Below, one piece after another: positions 1 through 9,842 of a stretch of DNA of 64,000 bases. The DNA is from PSRI01 sp041484195 (GTDB lineage Bacteria > Bacteroidota > Bacteroidia > Chitinophagales > Chitinophagaceae), in assembly GCA_041484195.1 (NCBI GenBank), contig JBGPHC010000009.1:1-64000 (forward strand), read 5' to 3'. A program made the translations under genes and the position numbers. The notes under the pieces are model-generated. The model searched no databases, was not told the origin of the DNA, and saw only the letters and a program-made list of their open reading frames with translations. Numbering within the stretch: the first letter of the stretch is position 1; each line of letters begins with the position of its first letter.

Positions 1-17
1 ACCTGTATCTAAAGTTT
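1..17 (-). repeat. Partial tRNA-Arg 3' fragment at window edge
   Basis: These 17 bases are identical to part of the tRNA-Arg(CCT) gene at 17,503-17,574 (T-arm through the 3' side of the anticodon stem) and diverge after position 17. The match runs off the left edge, so its full length is unknown. It suggests a further att-like copy of the tRNA 3' part, one step further out than the copy at 45-103. Confidence 0.6.
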
Positions 18-44
18 CACTGAGATATTTGAGCAGATAAGTGT

Positions 45-163
45 GTAGCCCCGACAGGAATCCCCGCCTGCGCGACGCAGTCGGGCAGGGAACCTGTATT
101 TAAAGTTTAGTGCAGCAACAAATAAAAAGCCCGCCTTCGCATGAACTTCGGCGGACAAAGTAG
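45..163. repeat. 119-bp repeat, copy A (tRNA-Arg 3' part plus palindromic insert)
   Basis: This segment matches 12,827-12,945 with one visible difference. It starts with the 3' portion of tRNA-Arg(CCT), read from CCA back to the anticodon loop, as an attachment-site remnant would. A 27-base insert (63-89) sits inside the T-loop sequence and folds on itself: CCCG-C-CTGCG (63-72), loop CGA, CGCAG-T-CGGG (76-85). After the tRNA part comes a second hairpin-like stretch whose minus strand reads as a GC-rich stem followed by GCTTTTT, like an intrinsic terminator. The repeat runs straight into a serine-recombinase 3' end. Confidence 0.8.
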
Positions 164-237
164 CCCCGGAGATACAGATTTCGAACTTCTTCATGGATGA
201 TTTAAAGCGTTTGGCGTGCTTAAGCCTTTTAAAATAA
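160..237 (+). pseudogene. Serine recombinase 3' remnant 1
   Basis: The frame from 160 reads VAPEIQISNFFMDDLKRLA and then five more residues to a TAA at 235-237. The pattern V-x-P-x-x-Q-I-S-N followed by a short amphipathic tail is what ends the longer recombinase fragment at 9,311-9,790, and is typical of large serine recombinases of Bacteroidota mobile elements. Only about 25 codons remain. The 5' part has been replaced by the 119-bp tRNA-derived repeat, so this is a scar of an element end rather than a gene. Confidence 0.6.
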
Positions 238-507
238 ATAGTTTATGTAGCAATTGTACGGCACTTAGCGTTCATTAAGATATTAAAATTGTCCGACGTT
301 TTTACCAGGCCAAAGCTCTTCCGATACAAATATGCTTACCCTTCATTCATAATTGTTTTAGAATCTAGAGCAACAAAAGGGCAATATGAACTTATAAACA
401 AGAGGAAGAAAGAACAATATTGCCTTGTTCCAGCAAAAATATTCCATTCCGATACAACGACCAGCCTTACAATAAAAGACTGACAACAGCTAAGGTTATG
501 GAGGTTG
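238..507. other. Intergenic stretch, no supported gene
   Basis: This lies between the recombinase remnant and the end of the AbiV-like gene. It is AT-rich. A TTGTCCGAC motif near 289 recurs shortly after the equivalent remnant at 13,019 (near 13,074), so it may belong to the element end. No convincing coding frame or terminator was seen. Confidence 0.4.
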
Positions 508-2052
508 TCAAATTTCTCCTTCTTGTATAACAAGCGCTAAACTATCATCATTATGTAATTTTCGTGCTGCCAGTGTCATAAGATAAAAACCACAATATTG
601 TTTAATCAGAATTACTTCTGCAAGTGTGATTGGCTGTTTCAATACCGGGTTTTCTTGCTGTAGCTCGTATCCCAAGGCAATTATTCTTTCAAACTCGGTT
701 TTTGTTTTGATCATTTTTTCCAATTGCGGGTATAGAATTTCCGAAACGCTCGTATATGATCCACCCTTGTAAGTAGCCGCGACTGCATCTTTTAGGGAAG
801 AAAAAAACAAGCCGAATATCTGGTACTCGAACCTTGAATGAATATCAGATTTAGATAGTAATGCCAGTGCCTGCAGATATTTGTTGACGGATATGAAAAG
901 ACTCTGCTCACGGATTTGAACTAAATAATCAAAAATCATTTTTGCCAAGTGTAGATGGTTGATATTAAGAGCCATCTTCCTTTCCGCCCAATTTAACTTT
1001 AGTCCGGATTCCAACTTGGCTGAAAGCCATTGATTATTTTCAAGGTCTCGTATAGTTTCATAATATTTTTCTGTATCAATGATCGCATTCCAATAAAAAA
1101 AACCATTCGAAGCTGCGTTCAAAGCTCCCACATAGAATTTGCTCAATAACCAACCATGTTGCCAGAGTGCCGTAACTGAAATGCTGGCAGGGAAGGAAAA
1201 TTCAACGAGTAAGGTATGTGTATCTCCCCCTTTTGAAAGTGTGAATATTGTATTATGTATTTTATTGAACTCATCCAATACTTTCTGCCGGATGGAATGT
1301 GAAGGAGTAATTAACTTGATCTTTATTTTCCATTTCGGGGAGTCCATTTTTTCGTCTCCCCAAGTATCTCGAGTGATCTCTTTTTCAATTAACTGGCTGA
1401 GTGCCTGATTTTCCTTTTCATAATACTCTTTGAGCCAAGCAATCCAAAGTCGGGGATTTCCGAATTCGACAAGTTTCTCCTGGGATTCTTTTCCAAAAAT
1501 AAAACTCCTTTTTAGCGGATCTCTGTTTGCTGCCGCCATCCACTCCATTTCAGGATTGTTAGCTAAGTTCGGATCACCTTCCCCTTCAATTTTCGCCAAA
1601 TTCGAACGCGCTTTCGCAAAAGATAATAACTGTGTAACATCTGCGTTGCTAATCTTATTGGAGGCAGAAATTATGTCATTTATGCCAGTGTATAATGAAT
1701 TTAATCTTCTTTGATGAAGTGTAGATGCCATTCTTTGGTTTTCTTCCCATTGTTGCTTTGTTATTATTTCGTTTCCGATTGTAGGCCCCCAAATGGCCCA
1801 AAATAATTTTTTAGTATGGTCATCAAAACCAAAATTCGGATTTTCTTTATCCCATTGTTCCTCCTTTACAAATTCATTAAATCCAACAAATATTTTTCCT
1901 ATTTCCTCAATAGCTAATACAAGCAAATGGTACACTATATGATTGGCATCTTTGTTTATTAATAACTCAGCGGATTTGATTGCACTTTCGGCATTAACTA
2001 AACAAAGTTTCCGAAAAGCATTATACTGAGCTATTTTCTCACTCAGCTTCAT
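508..2052 (-). CDS. AbiV-like abortive infection protein
   Basis: The 514-residue product starts with a helical region (about residues 18-60) holding the pattern AIKSAELLINK...YHLLVLAIEEIGK. A pair of helices ending in A-x-EE-[IL]-GK is the hallmark of the AbiV family, whose founding member in Lactococcus blocks phage protein production. An acidic-histidine DDHTKKL follows near residue 78, as in HEPN-like AbiV relatives. Classical AbiV is about 200 residues, so some 300 C-terminal residues here are an extra, mostly helical, unrecognised part. There is no signal peptide or membrane segment, so it should be cytosolic. It stands alone on the minus strand in a defence-rich island. The domain call rests on the N-terminal motif only; a general HEPN protein is the alternative. 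Confidence 0.6.
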   Translation of the reverse strand: MKLSEKIAQYNAFRKLCLVNAESAIKSAELLINKDANHIVYHLLVLAIEEIGKIFVGFNEFVKEEQWDKENPNFGFDDHTKKLFWAIWGPTIGNEIITKQQWEENQRMASTLHQRRLNSLYTGINDIISASNKISNADVTQLLSFAKARSNLAKIEGEGDPNLANNPEMEWMAAANRDPLKRSFIFGKESQEKLVEFGNPRLWIAWLKEYYEKENQALSQLIEKEITRDTWGDEKMDSPKWKIKIKLITPSHSIRQKVLDEFNKIHNTIFTLSKGGDTHTLLVEFSFPASISVTALWQHGWLLSKFYVGALNAASNGFFYWNAIIDTEKYYETIRDLENNQWLSAKLESGLKLNWAERKMALNINHLHLAKMIFDYLVQIREQSLFISVNKYLQALALLSKSDIHSRFEYQIFGLFFSSLKDAVAATYKGGSYTSVSEILYPQLEKMIKTKTEFERIIALGYELQQENPVLKQPITLAEVILIKQYCGFYLMTLAARKLHNDDSLALVIQEGEI

Positions 2053-2112
2053 AATTATTGTTTAAAATATAATCAAAAAAGTCGCCCATCCTAGGACGGC
2101 TCGATAGATTTA

Positions 2113-2460
2113 TTATTCGGGCCGAAATGGCCTATCTATTTTTAAAGTTGATGATATTTCTTCTGCTCTAAAGCCTAATTTCTTAACAGCTTCCGACTCC
2201 TTTAGCAAATTTTCTTGATCTCCAATTTCAGAATATATCTTACAAATACTGTAATGTGCTTTCAAATATTCAGTTTGTAAGTGAATAACCTTTCCCCAGC
2301 CAATGGAGGGAGGATAGTTAGTTGAGTTCGATGAAGAGCACTTCCTATCACTTTCAAAGAGCCTGCTATGTCTCTTTGGCCTCTTTGAAAAGCTTATGCA
2401 AGTCCAAAATAGCCCTTTTTCTCGAGTTTTGGCTGTTGATGAAATTTTATCAGCGTCCAA
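2113..2460 (-). pseudogene. Possible TPR-protein remnant
   Basis: An open frame of 115 codons. Its second half (LQTEYLKAHYSICKIYSEIG, then DQENLLKESEAVKKLGF) has the spacing of a single tetratricopeptide repeat near the end of a larger protein. The first half is low in hydrophobic pattern and does not look like natural protein. I read it as the 3' end of a decayed gene rather than a whole one. It lies between the AbiV-like gene and the divergent ATPase gene at 2,501 and has no clear ribosome binding site. Confidence 0.3.
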
Positions 2461-2476
2461 AATTGGATAAAAATCT

Positions 2477-2484
2477 TAATTTTG
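2477..2484 (+). promoter_or_regulatory. Putative -7 box (TAATTTTG) of the ATPase/NTPase operon
   Basis: TAATTTTG fits the Bacteroidota -7 consensus TAnnTTTG and lies 16 bases before the start codon at 2,501. A good -33 TTTG at the usual distance is not obvious, so the call is tentative. It would drive the ATPase gene and the nuclease-NTPase behind it. Confidence 0.4.
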
Positions 2485-2500
2485 GCTGCAAATAGATAGT

Positions 2501-3931
2501 ATGAGTATTACCGGACGTATTGCAGAGCAAAAAATTCTGGCAGCCAAGCTAGCGACCCATGAGCCCGAGCTGATCTCCATCTATGGCCGCCGCCGTGTAG
2601 GCAAAACCTATCTCGTACGGACTTTCTGTAAAGATGCCCTTCTATTTGAATTTACCGGCATTCACGAGGCCATGATGAAAACGCAGCTTGAAAATTTCAG
2701 CCAGGCCCTCCAACAGGCTACCAAAAGCGCCGTGGCCCTGGCAATTCCCGCCAACTGGCTGCAAGCTTTTATGATGCTGGACACCTATCTTAATACCCTT
2801 CCTTCCGATAAACCGGCCGTTATTTTCTTTGATGAGTTTCCCTGGATTGAAACCCATAAGTCGGGTTTCCTGCAAGCCTTTGACCACTGGTGGAACGCCT
2901 CTGCCTCCAAAAAATCTCATTTAAAAGTAATCATCTGCGGGTCGGCGGCTTCCTGGATGATCGATAAGGTCATCAATAACCGGGGAGGCCTGCATAACCG
3001 TGTCACGCAAACCATCCGGTTGCTTCCGTTTACCCTGGGTGAAACCCAAGCGTATCTGCAAAGTAAAGGTGCCGCGCTCGATCAATACAGCCAACTACAG
3101 TTGTATATGGCTATGGGTGGCATCCCTCACTACCTGCGAAACATCAACCCAGGAGAAAGCGCTGCCCAAATAATAGACCGACTTTGTTTTGCCAAAGACG
3201 GCCCTTTGAAAAATGAATTCAACAACCTCTATAAATCGCTGTTTGCTCATTCGGAAAACCATGAACGGGTAATCCGCGCACTGGCCGCCAAAGGAAAGGG
3301 CCTCACGCGTAATGAAATTATTGACGAATGTGGCTTCACCTCCGGAGGCACCACCTCCCGGATATTGCAGGAACTGGAAGAATCGGGCTTTATCACTCCT
3401 TACATTCCCTTTCAAAAGAACGCCAACGAAAGTATCTATAAGCTGTCAGACGAATACTCGCTATTTTACCTAAAGTTCATTGAGCATGCAAAGGATACGG
3501 CAGACGGCGCCTGGCTCCGGCAATACAGAACATCTGCTTATGCGATCTGGAGCGGATTTGCTTTTGAATCGGTTTGCCAAAAACATGTGTTGCAGGTTAG
3601 GCGCAAACTCGGAATCGAAGGGGTATTGACTACCACTTCTACCTGGCGGCATAAGCCAGGAAAAGGCGCACAAGGCGCACAGATTGACCTGTTACTGGAC
3701 CGGCAGGACCGTTGTATCAATATTTGTGAAATGAAATTCTCCGGCGACGAGTTCGTGATTGATAAAAAATACGCCGCTGAACTGGATACGAAGGTGAATG
3801 TTTTCCGAACCGAAACCGGTACCAAAAAAACCCTGTTCCCTACTATGATCACTACTTATGGTACCCGGAAAAATGAACACTATCTCGGACGTATACAGGC
3901 TGAAATAGTAATGGAAGACTTATTTACATAG
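2501..3931 (+). CDS. ATPase_2/DUF234-type ATPase with nuclease-like C-terminus
   Basis: 476 residues. The N-terminal P-loop module has Walker A GRRRVGKT (residues 29-36) and Walker B FFDEFPW (about 110-116), as in the archaeal-type ATPase_2 family of STAND-related AAA+ proteins. A winged-helix region follows (about 265-310, KGLTRNEIIDECGFTSG). The C-terminal third carries a D-(x)n-E-x-K arrangement, QIDLLLD then ICEMKFS, the core of PD-(D/E)XK nuclease folds and typical of DUF234 tails. Such proteins are common in Bacteroidota and archaea; biochemical roles are poorly known. The stop is only 8 bases before the next gene's ATG at 3,940, so the two are almost certainly co-transcribed. Inference: the pair works as a defence unit inside this island. 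The family assignment is firmer than the role. Confidence 0.75.
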   Translation: MSITGRIAEQKILAAKLATHEPELISIYGRRRVGKTYLVRTFCKDALLFEFTGIHEAMMKTQLENFSQALQQATKSAVALAIPANWLQAFMMLDTYLNTLPSDKPAVIFFDEFPWIETHKSGFLQAFDHWWNASASKKSHLKVIICGSAASWMIDKVINNRGGLHNRVTQTIRLLPFTLGETQAYLQSKGAALDQYSQLQLYMAMGGIPHYLRNINPGESAAQIIDRLCFAKDGPLKNEFNNLYKSLFAHSENHERVIRALAAKGKGLTRNEIIDECGFTSGGTTSRILQELEESGFITPYIPFQKNANESIYKLSDEYSLFYLKFIEHAKDTADGAWLRQYRTSAYAIWSGFAFESVCQKHVLQVRRKLGIEGVLTTTSTWRHKPGKGAQGAQIDLLLDRQDRCINICEMKFSGDEFVIDKKYAAELDTKVNVFRTETGTKKTLFPTMITTYGTRKNEHYLGRIQAEIVMEDLFT

Positions 3932-3939
3932 TTTGTACG

Positions 3940-6900
3940 ATGATCGCGTTAAACTGGAACATATTCAGATCAAAATTTCATTTGCGGGAGCGGGCTGCTT
4001 TTGAGTCGCTTGCTTATGTGCTCTTTTGCTATGAGCACGGGATTAAGGTGGGGATCTTCCGGTTCAAAAATCAAACAGGTATCGAAACGGAGCCTATTCT
4101 GCATGAAGGAAAACTAACTGGTTTTCAAGCCAAGTATTACGAAACAAAACTGTCATCGAATAAAGACGATATCATTGACTCCCTCCGAAAAGCCAAATCA
4201 AAAAACCCAAGCTTGCAAAAGATCCTGCTTTACACCAATCAGGAACTTTCAGAAAGTCGGGACAAAACCAAAAAGAAACCTGTCTACCATCTCGCCATTG
4301 AAAAGGTAGCCACAGAACTGGACATCGAACTGGAATGGCGCGTCAATAGTCATATTGAAAAACAACTTTCCGTACCGGAAAACGATTACCTGGTTTCCTA
4401 TTTTTTTGAAACAGGAACCGGCATTATTGATTTCCTGGAACAGTTGAAACAACATTCTGCCCATATCCTGTATGCCATTCACACCGATATTCCATTTGCC
4501 GGCGGCACAATAAAAATTGAACGGCCTGTTGCTATTTCATCCCTGAATAACAGCACTGCTCAGGTGATCATTTTGGCCGGGGAAGGCGGCAGCGGTAAAA
4601 CGGCGCTTATCAAAGACAGTTGGCCGGACAACAAACCTTGCTACATCCTTAAAGCTGCGGAATTCAACCGCGGAAGTATTTCAGAAGTACTGAGACAATT
4701 CGGCCGCTTCGGATTAAGTGACCTAATCCGTGCGCATAGCGAAGAGCCGGAAAAAATCTTTGTTATTGATTCTGCCGAGAAGTTAGCGGACCTTGAAAAC
4801 CAGGATGTCTTCATTGAGCTGTTATCAGCGCTTATTGGCAGCCACTGGAAAATCATATTCACCACGAGGTTAAGTTATCTCGACGACCTTCGATTCCAAA
4901 TGATGGAAGTTTACCGGCAACCTTTTGAAACAATTACACTCGGTAACTTAACAACTGAAGAACTCGAAGAACTGTCCCGACGTTTTCAATTCCGATTGCC
5001 AGCAGAGCACCGCCTTCAGCAAATGCTTGGCAATCTATTTTACATGAAAGAATATTTAGCATTATACGACACGATTAGCGAGAAGATTGATTTTGCAAAA
5101 TTCCGCAACATTCTCTGGCAAAAACGCATTCAACATTCCTCATTCAAAAAAAACAATGCCCACCTGGAAAGGGAAAAATGTTTTCTCCAACTGGCCAAAA
5201 ACGCTGCGATACCGGTAGCTTTTTTGTGACAGACCCGCCCTGCGATCCAGATATATTGTCCCTGCTCGCCCAAGACGAAATCATCCAATATGAAGATTCG
5301 CAGAGTGGTTATTTTATCACTCATGATATTTATGAAGAGTGGGCGCTGGAAAAGCTGATCGAAAAAGAATTTGCACGAGTTACGAGCAGTTCTAATTTTT
5401 TTGAACAGATCGGTTCTTCCCTACCTATGAGACGGGCTTTTCGATCCTGGCTTTCTGGTAAACTATCCCAGGCGGATCCCGGGATCAAATTGTTTATTGA
5501 GCAGGCTTTTACCGAAAGCGCAATTCCTTCTTTCTGGAAGGATGAATTGCTGATCAGTATTCTGCTCTCTGAATACTGCGGCTGGTTTTTCACTTCGTTT
5601 GAAAAGTCGCCTTTCCCCAAACGATTCAATTTATTCTTGACTTCACGAATCGGGCGACCGACGCCTATGCTAAATCGGAGTATGGTGATACGGTAATGGA
5701 AATCACTTTACTGGTAGATGGAGTGGAATCAAAGCAACTAATCAGCCATAGTTTATGGACTATGTATCGCGGCACTGGCTCACCGGTAACGCCTTACCTA
5801 TTACAGTCCATGCACATGGCCCTTGAAAAATTTTTACTGGAGAAAGCAAAGGAACCGAAAGGGAAAAACTTGCTGCCATGGCTGAAACATTTGCTCAAGC
5901 ATACACGGTCTGCTTCCATTACCACCGTTGTCACCAGCGTTATCCTCGCCCACCCGGATTCATTCTTCGAGGTAGCCGCCATCCTGTTCAGCCAGTATGA
6001 ATTTTACAGGTATGATAATATCCGGCAAGGGGAAGAGCATCATGCATTGTCCCTTTACTCTATTGGAAGAGGATTCAATCGCCAGTCAAAGGCATACGAA
6101 GATGAACGGATTGCCAGTTGTGACGACCCGCATCGAAAAAAATCGCTGGAAAATCTTGTTGTCGAGTACCAATTTTTCAGGAATGAAGGGGTATCGGAAG
6201 AAGAGGCCATGAAGCGTGGCGAAACCATTGAACGTATTATCGATCAAATGCACGCTTCGCTTGATCCGGCCACATTGTCAACGGAAAAGGGCAAGGCGGT
6301 CCGGCTGTTGCTAGCCCGCATCGACAGAAGGAAAATGAATCCCACGGTGCAACATGAAAATAACCGGTCGGTCATTTCTTTCAATCCGGAACTCGACGCA
6401 GATTTAAAAACTTATAGTGAAGAAGGTACCAAACAATTCACTGATAAATTTAAATATAGCCGGCTCAAATCCTGGGGCATCAGCAAATTTGATCGAAGAA
6501 TGCAGGACAAGCCTTATCATCAATATGAAGAACACCCCGACATTGTATTGAAAGAGACAAAAGAAATCGTTGACCAGTTTAAGAATGCTACCCAGGAATT
6601 TTTCTTATTCAATGGAGAGATTCCTGCCTATACCTGTGCTGCACTTTTAAAATTCCATGGCAAGGACTTCTCACGAAAAGATCTGAAATATTGCAAGGAC
6701 ATTATTATTCAATATGCATTACGTCCGCTTCAGCCAGGTTATGACTATCAGATCGGCGATGGTGTGGAAGTGGCCATCCGCACCCTTCCCTATTTATATG
6801 CATTGTTTCCGAGGGGCAGAAAAGATTACAATCTTATTTTACTGTTCACTTTATTTGATGAATATCCGATCGGGGAATATAAGCGGATCTGCGATTATGC

Positions 6901-7954
6901 CATTGAGGCGATCAACCCTAACCTGTTTCAATGGCAACCCGGAGATGCCAATTCTATCCTGTTGGCCTACCTCGGTTTTAAATCTTCATTTGACAAGCTG
7001 ACGGATCCTCGAAAATTGCATCAATCCGGAATCTCCCGTCATCAGGTTCTTGAACAATTTGCAGAGACGCATGATCAAGAGCTCCGTAATCTAAAGGTGA
7101 GCTACGACTATTATACAACGATCGATTTCGACCAACTGAGCATTGACATCGTAGATACGGCTTTTCTATTAATGCCCGATGCGACGGAAGATGAGATCCA
7201 TCTTGATTTCACTAGGAAGGCATTGGAAGCATATAGTAAAGGATTGCTTGCGGAGACCCGCTACGATGAAAATGAGAAGATCAATTACAGGCTCAAAAAC
7301 CGTTTCTTCCGAAAATATGCGCGGTTCTTATTGCACCGGCCGGACGTTGCGGTTGCAGCATGGATACAGCCGTTTATTGATCACTTTACTATTTCCGAAA
7401 GCATGGCACAGTTCATCTCCGACGTGGTATCGGAGCAGGACAGGCTACAGCAGTATGATAACTTCTGGGCGATATGGGAATCTCTTTATCCAGCTATTAA
7501 AAAAGCCGCTCTTGCCAGTCGCCACCGGGATATGGACAGTATCCTGCATAATTATCTGCTGGCCTGGCCCTGGTGGAATGATACCGCAAAAGAATGGCAC
7601 AGCCTGCGAAGCAAAGACAGTGCTTTTTTCAAGAAGGTATGTCAAGAAATGGGCGCGCACCCGGCCGTTCTTTATTCGATTGCCAAACTCCTCAATGAAA
7701 TTGGGACGCCTTTTTTAGTTGAAGGGCTCATCTGGGTTGCTGACCTGTTCACACAGCAAAAAAAACTGTCCGCAGCAGATGTGCATCCCAATACAATCTA
7801 TTACCTGGAAATTATTGCGCGGCGTTTTGTGTACCTGAACCGGACTAAGATCAAAACGAATCTTATGCTAAAAGAAAAGGTATTAACATTACTGGATTAC
7901 CTGGTTTCAAAAGGTTCTGTCAATGGGTACCTACTCAGGGAGGAAGTTTTTTAG
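3940..7954 (+). pseudogene. Large nuclease-NTPase (Avs/STAND-like), split over three frames
   Basis: Together the frames encode about 1,338 residues. The N-terminus has an endonuclease-like signature: G47-I-E49-T-E51-P, then GF-Q63-A-K65-YY, a PD-(D/E)XK variant with QxK. It is followed by a P-loop NTPase with GEGGSGKT (214-221), Walker B IFVIDSAEK and a sensor-like IIFTTR. The long C-terminal part is helical and could be a sensor array. Nuclease, NTPase and long C-terminal sensor is the layout of Avs antiviral STAND proteins. Frame 1 ends at 5,229, the middle piece runs in frame 3 to 5,696, and the rest (5,696-7,954) is in frame 2. Adding one base in the A5 run at 5,197-5,201 restores the first join; a second single-base loss lies between about 5,603 and 5,690. 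The pieces read as one natural protein. Options are recent inactivation, assembly errors in homopolymers, or recoding. Confidence 0.65.
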
Positions 7955-8003
7955 ATACTTTTTCATTTTTTATAGAAGCTGCCATCCGTAGCTCCAAACA
8001 CAT

Positions 8004-9332
8004 TCATGTTTTTTTGAGTATGGTTCCCATCATTCCCGGATCGCCCATAATCCGCTCCATTTCCGCATTGACCAGGTCTTCTATCTCCTGCCGGATCTGG
8101 ACATAACTTCTTTTAATCATGGCGGGAGTGACCTCCCTGACTACCGGAATGGGCTTGTACCCCGCCTGCTCCTGCTCCAGAGCTTCATGATCGTTCAGGA
8201 TAGTCCCATAAAAGGCTTTTAGCTCGATTTTCTGATCTGGGTCGTCCGCCACCATACCGACGAGCTCCCCGGCGCTGAGGGCGGCTATTTTGGAGGCTGG
8301 AATGGCCGTATCGAGCTGCTTGGAGTGGCTGACGGAAGTATCTGTCCGGTTGATGGACAGGCTGGTTCTATCCTGCATGATCTTTCCGAAACGTTCCGAT
8401 AATTGTTTGGCTGTTTCACCTGTCACTTGTCCCGAAATAATATTTCCAGTAATATTCATGATCACATCCGCCTGATCTTTGCCATAATCTTTTTTGAGCT
8501 GGCTGAAGTCCTGAACTCCTAATGTTGTAGCTACTTTATTACTTCGTGCAGTTGCAATCAGGCTATCCATATTATTGAGATAAATGGTTGGAAACTCATC
8601 GAAGATCAAAGAACTTTTTTGCTTTCCTCTTTTATTCACTGTTTTAATTAATCTCGAAATATATAATGACAATACAGCACCATGCACCTGTATTTTCTGG
8701 GGGTTATTTCCCATGCAGACAATCTTAGGAGCTTCGGGATTATTGATATCAAGTGTAAAATCATTGCCCGATAACACATAATAGAGTTGCGGGGATGATA
8801 GCCTGGCCATCGAAATTTTTGCGGCGGCGATCTGTCCCTCCAGTTGCTCCATCACATCATTCATATAGGCAGAAACAAAAGGATTGATGAGCGCCTGAAT
8901 TTCTCTCTCAGTTTGCAGAATCGTAAAGAGCTTATCATATCCTGTCTGCATGAGTTCAATCACATGAGGCAGCGTGCAGAATTCACCCTCACTATAGCGG
9001 CGTAAAAACCAAATGATAGCCGTCAGAAAATTGATTGGCGATTCGACAAAAAAATCTCCCTGTCTCCTGATCCATTCTCTATTCAATCCCATTAATATTG
9101 TCCGGGCAGATTCGGAAGCGTCTGTGATATCAAGCATATTCTCTTTATCGAGCGGATTACAACGATGCGTCCGGGACAAATCTTCAAAATTGATTGCATA
9201 AAACTTCGCCGGAATTTTATATAAGTGCCGGTACTTCAGATAATGATTGTAAGGGATGATGGATAGGTCATCGAACTTAAAATCATAAACAAACATGGCA
9301 AATTCCTTTTCAACTTGATGAGATAAATGCAA
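8004..9332 (-). pseudogene. TraG/MobC-type conjugative coupling protein, 5'-truncated
   Basis: The frame gives 442 residues that match the C-terminal two thirds of Bacteroidota TraG-family (T4CP, YWFCY-type) proteins: AMFVYDFKFDDLS at the start, Walker B SLIFDEFPTIYL, GVQDFSQLKKDYG and the tail DLVNAEMERIMGDPGMMG. Full-length relatives have N-terminal membrane helices and a Walker A loop; both are missing, and no ATG exists at the 5' end (the open frame begins at a TTG). T4CPs pump DNA-relaxase complexes into the conjugation channel, so this copy should be dead. The break is at about 9,320, where a serine recombinase fragment begins on the other strand. A second, shorter remnant of the same gene type is at 16,951-17,040. 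Confidence 0.8.
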
Positions 9333-9790
9333 GGCTGAAAAATGCGAGAGAAATGTATGCTGATCAAAAGATGGAAGCAGATGACTATAAAGCTCTTAAG
9401 GCAGATTGCACCACTATGATAAATCAATTAGAAATAAAACTTACCAGTGGACAGCGCAAGGAAAACAACGTAGATGAATTGCTGAATTCAGCAGTTCGAC
9501 ATTTGTCTCTTTTGGATGTTTTATATGAAGAAGCAGATGCAAATGATAAACGTCAGATTATTAGTTCAATATATCCTGAGAATCTGGTATTTGACGGAGA
9601 GGTATATCGAACTAAACGACTGAATGAGGCCGTTCGGCTGATATATAAGCTGGACAATGGTTTCAGCGAAATGAAAAACCGGAAGGATAACGATTTTTTG
9701 TGCCTTTCCGGTGAGGTAGTCCCTAAAGGACAAATATCGAACAAGATTCTTTTATATTTCAAATGGATGTACAAAGAACTAATGGAATAA
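9311..9790 (+). pseudogene. Serine recombinase, C-terminal fragment (remnant 2)
   Basis: The open frame from 9,311 (internal ATG at 9,353) encodes the C-terminal coiled-coil region of a large serine recombinase: INARLKNAREMYADQK, then DDYKALK, ending with VVPKGQISNKILLYFKWMY. The catalytic N-terminal resolvase domain and the zinc ribbon are gone, so it cannot recombine DNA. Its 5' break overlaps the 5' break of the TraG remnant on the opposite strand, implying that one deletion removed the front halves of both genes. The VVPxGQISN tail links it to the three short remnants at 160, 11,186 and 12,942. Confidence 0.75.
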
Positions 9791-9842
9791 TTTTGTTCCT
9801 TATCCTGGTTGAAAAATTTCCTGTTATTGCCGTCTTGTATGA

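Noticed and set aside
9..194. Minus-strand frame over repeat A
   Set aside because: It translates the tRNA fragment and palindrome and recurs only because the DNA is repeated at 12,827-12,945.
289..483. 64-codon plus-strand frame
   Set aside because: Starts at a non-ATG codon, has no family resemblance and no ribosome binding site.
5178..5696. Separate 172-codon gene inside the NTPase region
   Set aside because: Its ATG lies inside the previous frame and its sequence continues the NTPase domain smoothly (TGSFFVTDPPCDPD...), so a frameshifted single gene explains it better.
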